64,000 nt of DNA from Corynespora cassiicola (Eukaryota > Ascomycota > Dothideomycetes > Pleosporales > Corynesporascaceae): assembly GCA_022059125.1 (NCBI GenBank), contig JAEUWY010000002.1:4464001-4528000 (forward strand), given 5' to 3'. The translations under genes were made by a program, and so were the position numbers. The first letter of the stretch is position 1, and each line of letters starts with the position of its first letter. The notes under the pieces are model-generated. The model searched no databases. It worked only from the letters and a program-made list of their open reading frames with translations, and had not been told where the DNA came from. Below, piece by piece: positions 55,861 through 64,000 of this stretch.

Positions 55861-58800
55861 CATTTTCAAGCTAGGTATTTGTTCGAGTTTTCATGGTGTA
55901 ATCGACTGCGTGGCACGGGTCATATATTTTAAATGGTGGTAAGGTGGGAGTGCATGCGGTACTTTTCTACACTCCAATGAACAAGGCCAGGTGCCAAAAA
56001 GCTGATAGGCCTGATGTTGTCATCTGAACCATGTCTAACTACAAGGAGTCGTATCCGAACGTTCCATAGCAACTAGAAGTGAAAGAGATGCTGGCCAATT
56101 ACAGTAGAGTCAAACACCAGTCAACCTCGATAATTGTGGTATCCACATCGTGTTCAGTACCGAAAAGGTAATGTCCGGATCACCTGCAGGGCGCGCATGT
56201 GTCGTTTTTGCCAGGGTATATGAGCGTGCCTCACGATCTTTGCCACTGCGGGTATATTAAAGAACGTCTGGAGAATGCCAAGAGAGACTTCAGAAACTCG
56301 TGTTGAACACCAACTGCCGTTAGTTCACTGCAACATGCTCATGTCCACCGGTGAAATGCTATTGCTCGGATGTGGACCTGGCGTTTTGTAGCTAGAGAAA
56401 TTTGTCCAGGAAAAAGATGGCTGCATGCTAACACCTGCAATTCCCCTCATCAATTATGGAGAAAACTCATTGTCAAAAAGGGTAAACATCAACGAGGAAG
56501 CAGAACCTCGTTCTCAGCAATGTTTTCGCGTGTTGTGGCGTACTTGGCTGCATGCATGGGCGTTTCAAGCATACAGTACATTCGTTGGACTAGATTGAGA
56601 ATGACTTCGGATCCGGAATAACTCGGCATATCCTAGCAACGTGCTGAGAGCCTTGCTGTAGAGTACCTCGAATCTACAGCGCTGTGCAACATATTGGTAA
56701 AAAACAGGTTGAACTTTCGGCATCACAGGAGGTGCATCCAATGAAAAATCTCCGAGTTAGACGTTTGGATGGCCAACACTAGTTTGTACTATGGCAAATA
56801 TGAATTGCCGGCTGAGCTCGCAATATACTTCCTTTCTGCCGGCTGCAGATCGCCTGGTACCAAGCCATGGCAAAAGCGATGCAGATGAATGTTGATTGTC
56901 GTGAGATCTTGGTGAATGCGGTAGTGGGGATTCATTAGGCTGAGCAGCTGCACCCCAGATCAGGTGGGCGGGGAAGCTTTGTCGCCGCATTTACTCCAAC
57001 TTTCGGCAGACCCTTCGGGAATCTTACCACAACGCTTTGTCTCGCTTTTCTTTCCCTGGATTGCGGATAGTGTTCCAACGACGGTTAGAAGGCATAGACT
57101 CACACCGGAGGAGTGGTCTTCAAGTGAGTTTTCCCGCAAGGCGCAGCCCGACCTGCAGGGGTGTGTTTAGGCTTCGAAGATCGGGCAATATTGGCAGTTA
57201 GGCTTCACGGACTTTTTTTTCTGATGTGGAGCCTTTCACTGTGAAGATTCTGTTCACTCATGCTGGAGCCAATCCGGAGTCTGGCGGATAACGAGAATAG
57301 TCCGCTTTCACGGCGGGCTACCCTAGTTGGAGAATTATTCATGTAATCAGAAGAGCTAGAGGAGAGCCTCAGCCGAAGCGGACTGATTGATCCGTGTGAG
57401 AACTAACACGATGCGGATTTGTGATACTCTTCTGTCTCGAGGAATATGGGCGCTGTCCTCCTGGCATTGCAAGCGCAGCATTTGGAGTACGGTCTGGACC
57501 ATTCGTACCGCGCCATGTCCGGAATCGATGGGAGACTCTGGTGCCGGCATTAGAGTCGGGTAGATTTGCAATCTTCTGATTTCGTATAGCTAACGATGCC
57601 ATCCCGATCTAACGGCCAGGAGAGTACGGGGAGAAAAGGCAAAGACAGCTGGCAACAAGTAGTGTGGACCCAAAAAGTGTACTCGCATCCCTTCACTGGC
57701 ACACATGAGGCTGAGGCTGACGGACCACCTTGCGAAACATTGCCACCAAGTATGGCACTGCCATGATTGGGACTGTCTTGGATCGTCCTGGATTGCCCTT
57801 CTCTACCCCCGTCTTCCCATGGCGTTTGCCACAGAGTTGCAACATGGCCCTGCCCGGGGGACCCTTAATATTCTAGAACAGCAGTCGAAGCCTCGTTACC
57901 TGGAGCTGATTACCGCATTCAGACAGGCCATCAAGGATGTAGTCTGATTGCTAGCAGATCTAAAAGCGGAGCCAGCAGGACCAACCAGTCGGAAGCCGTG
58001 CCACTTCCAAGGCAATGCTGGGATGCCAGAGCTGTCGCAAACGTTGGCTAGCAGCCTCACGATGATTTCACTCAAATTCTCACGATGGTGTTTCGCGCCG
58101 TGATGAAGGAGGGCTAACGGGCCAACAAAGTGGAAGCGGCCAATCCTAGTAATGGGCTACCTTCCGCCGCGGGATTTGTAAATGCCAAGGCGTGGAAGGG
58201 AAATTAGGACGCACAGAGCCGCACGGGCAGACACAGACCCTGAAGAAGTTTCCGCTTCCGAGTACAACCGGTAGTATAGAAGGTTGAACTACGCTTGCAA
58301 CGTGGCGGCCAAACTGTGCCCTTTGCCGCGCTAGAGGGTGAGTCAAAAATTTCTGGAAGAGTTAAGATGTGTTCATGATTCATTGCAGATCGCGGAAAGA
58401 CGAACCTCTGACTGGCCCAGAGGATGGGCCTGTCCAATCCGCCATGTCTCTGAAGATGAAGGGAGTCGGGTCTTCCGAGTTGTCGCGAATGCGCAGTACT
58501 GCCCCGACGATCCAAGCGCGGTTCTAAGGGTCTATGCACCAGGAGTTTGAAAAAACTCTGACCCTGTAAAACATGCCTAGCACGCTCGCGGCATCGGGAG
58601 CAGCTGCCAACAACCTGGTTGACGGGAAAATGGGTCTCGTGTGGACACCTTGTGACATGCAGAGGTGCACCGCAAGAAGCGAGGTCGCGATGCGGTGAGG
58701 AGCGAGATCAGATGGAATTCGTGGCAGGCGCCTAGAGCCGGAAGCAGCCAGGCTTGCTGCACGTGGGCGCACGTGACGACGCGACCAAAGCGCAGTGCAG

Positions 58801-59785
58801 CTGCCTGATGAAAGCCCGGGTGGCTAACGGACGCGCACAGGCCCACCACCATCACCACCGTCACAGTTTCCACCACACCATCACCACCATCAGGCTCCAA
58901 TCCGCCACGGCAGCCTCCTTTTCCTTCCGGCACCGAGACTGCTTCTCGACAGCATTTGCGCTGGCGCCGCGGGGGGAATTCGGGAGGCGCGACGCTGTCG
59001 ACAGTCGGGCCGTCGCATTAGGCTTCACAGCCTTCAGGGGCACGGCAAACGGCTTTTTGGCGGCAAACTTCGACCGGACGCATCGCTTTTATTTGTTGGC
59101 TCTCCCGCGGTGACCGGAGGATGGCCGTTGCACCGCACTCGCTGTCTTGCTTTTCGAAGAAGCTTCCTAAGGGATCCCGGCTCAAGTCGAAGCGAGGGAG
59201 GGAGCTTGGAGCAACTGAGCGCGGAGTCATTTCCTCGGGTCATGGCCATTTGCATCAATTGCTCCGTCGCCCCTTCAATGGCGCACCTAGCGGAGGCGAA
59301 GGAAGTTTCGCCTTTTTTTCCTTCTCCTCTGCTGCCTTTCCTTCTGCTCGCTGCATTTGCTTCGGATGGGCCGGGGTCGAGCGTGTACCGGCTGCACTAT
59401 AATTTCTTTGCGGCCTCCCTTGTCCTCGTGTTGCAGCCCCTTGCGCTCCGTGCGCCCCAGAGCAAGGTCTGGGGGCTGATTGTGGTGCCGTTGCACTGAC
59501 TCTTACCGTGACTGCTTCTAGTAAAGCGCCCATGTGATAGCGCGCCAGCGTGTTACACCTCCCCGACGCGTCCAATAACGCGTGGATTTTTTCTGCACCC
59601 CAGTCTCTGGGCATGATAGCGGCCTCCTGACGGGCCTGCCTATATATACAGACCGTCCCTCTCCCTTCCATTTGCCTGTTATCGCCCTTTTGGTCCCCCA
59701 TTCGAACTTTTGCCTCAGGATCCCCAGTCGATTGCATCGGCTTGCGTATTCGCCTTCGTACGCCTGTTGCCTACCCTCGACCACC
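55861..59785. other. Gene-poor interval
   Basis: About 4 kb. No ORF has a domain, leader or convincing codon pattern; the longest (59255-59737 minus, 160 aa) sits in GC-rich sequence. A CAC/ATC trinucleotide-like tract lies at about 58841-58892. TATATATA at 59641-59648 may belong to a distal promoter of the BTB gene. Confidence 0.4.
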
Positions 59786-59793
59786 TATAAATA
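59786..59793 (+). promoter_or_regulatory. TATA box of the BTB gene
   Basis: TATAAATA, 73 bases upstream of the start codon and followed by a pyrimidine-rich leader (CCATCCCTCCTGCACCCTCTC). This is consistent with a fungal core promoter. Confidence 0.6.
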
Positions 59794-59858
59794 CTTGCCA
59801 GGCCCATCCCTCCTGCACCCTCTCCATCGGATCCGCATCTCACACATCGACTTTCATC

Positions 59859-60726
59859 ATGTTCTCATCAGGCCGAAGCAAAAGCGAGAGCTTCTCGAAA
59901 CACCGCGCGAGCAAGTCCAAATCCCACAAGAGGAAGGAGTCCTTCAAGGACACGCCACGGAAGGTAGAGCAGCTGGCGCAACAGGCCACGGTCCCATCGC
60001 CAAAGTCGGGCCAGCCATCGCCCACCATTGGAAGGTGAGTTCCCTCGTCGTAGTCGATGATTTTCGATGAATATCCGTCACTGACGATGGTCCCTTAGCG
60101 CCATCATCACAATCTCCGTCGGACGCGAGCAACGCCTGTTCGCAGCCCACGAGGATGTTCTCTGCCACTCGTCTTTCTTCCAGTCTGCCTGCCGCGATCA
60201 GTTCTTCTCCACTACCAACAAGCGCATCGACTTGCCTGACGAGGAGCCCGAGGTCTTTTCTTCCATCCTCGAATACCTCTACAAGGGTGACTACTACCCC
60301 CGTCTGGAGTACAACAAGCGCCGCGCCAGCTGGAACCTCGAGGATGGCGGTAACGGCAATGGTACCGGTGAGCCCGTCGTCTACACTGCCGAGGGCCCGG
60401 TCCTGAAGGACACTGTCATCTACTGCCAGGCCGACAAGTATGGACTCCCAGAGCTGAAGAAGCTTTCCTTGAAGAAGCAGGGCCTTCAATCTGGCGTCCA
60501 GTGCTCGACCATCCTTACCTCTGCTCGCTTTGCGTACGCCAACACCCCCGATAGTGACTCGAAGCTGAGGGCGCACTACCTTGCTCTCATCATTCGTGCC
60601 AGGCACACCTTCAAGCGTAGCGGCACCATGCAAAATGAGATGGAGAATGGCGGCAAGCTGTTCTTTGATCTGTTCGTCGCCATGAGCAACCACATGGATG
60701 ACCTGTCTCCCAAGGCTACTCGCTAG
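59859..60726 (+). CDS. BTB/POZ domain protein
   Basis: Model join(59859..60034, 60099..60726), 267 aa, with a 64-nt intron (GTGAGT donor, CTTAG acceptor). The N-terminus is very basic and Ser-rich (SKSESFSKHRASKSKSHKRK), possibly a nuclear signal. Exon 2 opens with the BTB fold: ITISVGREQRLFAAHEDVL, then HSSFFQSACRD, RIDLPDEEPEVFSSILEYLY and KGDYYPRLEYN. An insertion with GGNGNGTG precedes YCQADKYGLPELKKLSLKK. BTB domains dimerise and often act as cullin-3 adaptors; the partner here is unknown. Single-BTB proteins of this size are common in Pezizomycotina. A T-rich 3' flank follows. Confidence 0.88.
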
Positions 60727-63503
60727 GACATTGCGATCTGTTCTCGCCTGAGTGAGTCTTGTTGCATCTCATCTCAGCTCCGTCGGTAGTGCGCCGATCT
60801 CATCTCCATTTCATGCACGGGCTTGCCCGTGCGTTACAGTCTCTCCTGCCTCCACTCTACCTAATGCCTCTCCAACGATCCACGCTATACCTCTTCGATC
60901 ATCGGTACCAGTTCGCTCCATTATTCCCGGCTTGCCTTTGCGCATTCGCGTTGGCTTTTTTGTTTATCACTCAGTCCATCTTCTTGTACACTATTACCTG
61001 GGTCGGCTCCATCACTACGACATGGAGCCCCGCCTTGGCCTCTGGATTTTCGTCATCTATCTGCAAGGCGTTCTGGGTATGATACCATTCTGGCGCTCGC
61101 TTGCCAACTCGTTGTACTATACCTACTTTTTGCTCCTTGTCATCCCTTTTTGGTCGACTTCCACGACTGGTCGGCACATTCCCGGAAACCTGTTCATGAT
61201 CTCTTTTACATACCCAAATCTTTTAATCAGCTATCTTTGTTTTATTCCCCAAGCCGCCAAAAAATTGTTAGCAGCGCTTTTCAACCCCTTTTTATTTGGC
61301 TCTTCTTCTCTTCTCAGCAACGTTTTTTTCGTTTGGATCTTTCCCCTCCTTTTTTTTTCCCCTTCCAATCACAAAACGTGGCCATGTCACGGCAGCAAAA
61401 AACATGCTGTGTCGATTTTTTTCGTACCCGTCAATCTCCCCTTGTTGGCCCTTAATAACGATTTCACGATGCTTTTTATGTATTCCTTTGCTTTTCATCA
61501 ACTTTTATTTTAGGATGATGGATGCGTTAGTTTGGGATTCTTTTCTGCGGGACAGAGGGCATCAAATTGTATCACCCGGGCGGTTTCAAAGGATTGGGAT
61601 CTAGACGTTTTTTTGCTATTTGATCGTTTTCGTCGTTTTTTTTGGGAGGGCTCGGAACACATCATTCCTTGGTATTCGGGGAACTTTTTGGACGTGCGGA
61701 TCCTATCCAAAGATTGTGTGTGTGCTCGTGTAGTTTCCCGCTTTAGACAAACTGGTATCGAGAAACCCGACTTTTTGAAATCTGTGGATCGTTTTCAAGA
61801 AAGAAAAAGAACAACTCTACTCTTCGCTGTTTTTTGCCTCCTCGTGCCTTACTTTCAGTGCGTACGTGTGCGTGTGTGTGGGTGATCTTCTTGCTTGGCG
61901 GTTGATTGCGGGTTAGATACGTTGGACTGCCGGGCTTTTCGCCACCACCCAATCAAACTCAATGGTGGGCGCGAGAGGAGCAGAAGCGCCGTGTGCGCAC
62001 ACATTTGGTAATGCTGTACTTGCTTTGCCCGTACTTTCGCCCCGAGTAGGCACCACGATGCATGTCTGATTTCACTTGCCGGGACTCGGCATTGGGTTAG
62101 CTTCTGGTCTCTGGTTTCCTCAACAGGACCGGCACTATCGCCAGAACGTATGAGGACCATGTACAAGCTCAGACAAGGAGGGTGGGCCAGTGTCATGGTT
62201 GGGTTGACAGAAAGTGCTACCACATCCTTCAAGTTTCGCAAATGCCTGACCATCACTGAATTGCCATACACGTTCCAGATGCTCAAGAGGCCATCCCGCC
62301 ACACAGCAAGTTTGCCATCCGCACCCAATGCCACCATGGCCACCCCCTCCACCCCCTCCGAGGCTACCAGGACAAGAAGAAACTCAAAGCCATACGCCCG
62401 ATAGCCCATTTTGCCTAGACTTTCGGCCGCACTGCAACAATGGTACCCTCCATCGGTTGTGGGCTGAACCGTAGCATGCATTCATGTATGTATGCCCAAC
62501 CAATAGGCTGATGCTCAACGCAAGACTTGAGATATGGAAGCGCCAAAGCAGGGACGCAGAAGAAAATGAAGAGGGGCAAAAGGGGGCTTGCAAATTAATT
62601 GGCGGGGGCAAGGCTGACAAGGCCAGCGGAGGACTATTTTGGCAGAGGTTACGATTAGCAAGCCCACTGCATCACACATCCAGGGATGATAAGGAATGGA
62701 CTAGGTTTATCCAGACACATGGAATGGATGCCTTATTGCAGCGCATTAGGGCGCAGGCGAGTCAGAGAAAGGCAACGAGGCAAGGCAGCGGGAAAGGTTC
62801 AGCAAACCTATTTACGCCGCGATGGCACCAGGGTGGATACAATCCCGCAAAATCCTGTCCGACAGTAGACGCCGGTGAATGGGCCCGAACGCGTGTGACT
62901 CACTGGCGTACCACATCATGTCCCGCACGGCGACTGCTCTTGGGAAGTGACTGCGGCCTCCCACGCCATGCCTGCGGCGCAAGTGAGACGGGGCGGGCGG
63001 CAAGGATTCGCATGCAGATGAGCCAATATATGCCCCGTTGGACAAGAGTGGTGAGTGGTGGAATGGTGGGTGTGTGACAGGGGTGCATAAAGTGGGAAGT
63101 GAGTTGCGCGACGGCAGGCAACGCGATATCACATGATAGGGCGAAGTCGCGTCTGTGCGCGGGTGGGGTACATGAGGGACGACAACTCGACTGGGAAGCG
63201 CGTCAGCCCGGCGTCACAGAAAATACGAAGTGTGGTACGCGTCGGATGAAGCAAGGAAGTATTGACTGTTCGGGTTTCATTGATCCATGGGTATATTCCG
63301 TCTAATCGCTCGTACTTTTGAGGCCGAAATTTGCGGCTAGTTAGGGCGCTCCCTGTGCGATGCACGCAGCGGAAGGCTGGGCTGCACACTTCCATGAGGT
63401 ATCGCTGACGTAACAGCTGTTCATGAGCCAGTGATGAGATTCGGTGCCACGCCGGATCATATGGGGGTACAGTAGACGAATGCGAGGCGAAGTACTTTAG
63501 GCA
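60727..63503. other. Long 3' flank and intergenic interval
   Basis: 61250-61640 is very T-rich, which produces long hydrophobic chance ORFs (for example 60752-61513). 61855-62481 (minus) and 62150-62404 (plus) are open but have no domains. No gene can be supported. Confidence 0.4.
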
Positions 63504-64000
63504 TCAGACCCCTGTGCCCGGAAAAGCGCCCTTTTTGTTGAGGACAAGCATTTGATGCTCGCGCGAAATGTAGCCTTTCATGAGCCCCTGCAATGATCGT
63601 TAGTGAGGAGGACTACAAAGGAGCAACACAAAACCATGTCGGCAGGAACTGCGCCAGGACCGCCTCGGTTGGGCGTAGGCCTAGACTACGCTTATGATCC
63701 GTGAAACATGCAACAATAGTGGAAGGTGAGGTGAGATTGCAGGTCGGTGACTGTGGAGCTTCCGAGAAAAAAGTCACCTACCTTGTATATGAGATTTGCG
63801 AGTAGGCACTCGACCTCCTCATCCTCGATATATTGTCCACCGCCTTCGCCTGCGATTCCCATCCTCAATGCAGTGGCAAAGTGCACCAGCGGAATCCTAG
63901 ATTTCCTGATGCGGTCTTTTTCTGTCTGTCCCTCCTTCAGGTCCTCATAACCAGCCGCCAAGTATACCTTTCTGAAAAGATTACGCATGGCGATGTCACG
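63504..64000 (-). CDS. PCI-domain protein, CSN12/Thp1-like (3' part, runs off window)
   Basis: Exons complement(join(63504..63587, 63782..>64000)) with a 194-nt intron in phase 0 (AAG|GTAGGT donor, GCAG acceptor). The coding end reads MRNLFRKVYLAAGYEDL, IPLVHFATALRMG, EDEEVECLLANLIYK, then GLMKGYISREHQMLVLNK and stops at AFPGTGV. This is the C-terminal winged-helix half of the PCI domain of the CSN12/PCID2/Thp1 family, which acts in the TREX-2 mRNA export complex or with the COP9 signalosome. Only about 100 residues are in the window; the rest lies beyond 64000. The frame is open to the edge, so the Met at 63988 is internal. Confidence 0.85.

Noticed and set aside
60752..61513. 253-aa hydrophobic ORF after the BTB gene
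   Set aside because: Its transmembrane-like content comes from the T-rich 3' flank. The start has no context and an overlapping frame looks equally hydrophobic.

Overview
The window is nuclear DNA of a filamentous ascomycete (Pezizomycotina). The evidence is short introns (mostly 49-125 nt) with GTRNGT donors and branch points such as CTAAC or CTGAC, and gene families typical of these fungi: HET-C, a HET-domain protein, the ERMES subunit Mdm12, a Boi-type SH3-SAM-PH protein, a large-subunit catalase, a secreted tyrosinase, and secreted GH5 and GH45 glycanases. The genus cannot be told from sequence alone. No rRNA, convincing tRNA, intact transposon or CRISPR array was seen.

Layout. 1-13.5 kb: the tail of an unidentified gene, a RING-H2 protein, a secreted exo-1,3-beta-glucanase (GH5), an MFS drug/H+-type transporter, a GH45 endoglucanase ending in a glycine-rich octapeptide repeat, a disturbed coding-like region, a possible small secreted protein and an unknown protein followed by in-frame coding-like sequence. 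15.9-28.5 kb: a GT31/fringe-like type II membrane glycosyltransferase, two small putative membrane proteins, and a divergent pair, a Boi1/2-like polarity scaffold and a MIZ/SP-RING (SUMO-ligase-like) protein with AT-hooks. 29.9-39.4 kb: a HET-domain gene facing a full HET-C gene, then Mdm12. 39.4-49.2 kb: a gene-poor interval with dense microsatellites and one tiny Cys/His-rich ORF. 49.2-55.8 kb: a redox group of catalase, D-amino-acid oxidase with a peroxisomal SRL tail, and tyrosinase. 55.8-64 kb: a long empty stretch, a BTB/POZ protein, and the 3' end of a PCI-domain (CSN12/Thp1-like) gene running off the window.

How the genes work together. The most notable arrangement is the HET-domain gene beside het-c, which mirrors the Neurospora crassa het-c/pin-c incompatibility locus, where a HET-domain partner is closely linked to het-c. 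D-amino-acid oxidase makes H2O2 and the catalase 0.8 kb upstream destroys it. The GH5 and GH45 enzymes act on glucans and cellulose outside the cell. The remaining genes are housekeeping or regulatory and appear unlinked in function. Exon boundaries were worked out by hand from splice signals, frame continuity and family resemblance. Models marked with lower confidence have unresolved ends.
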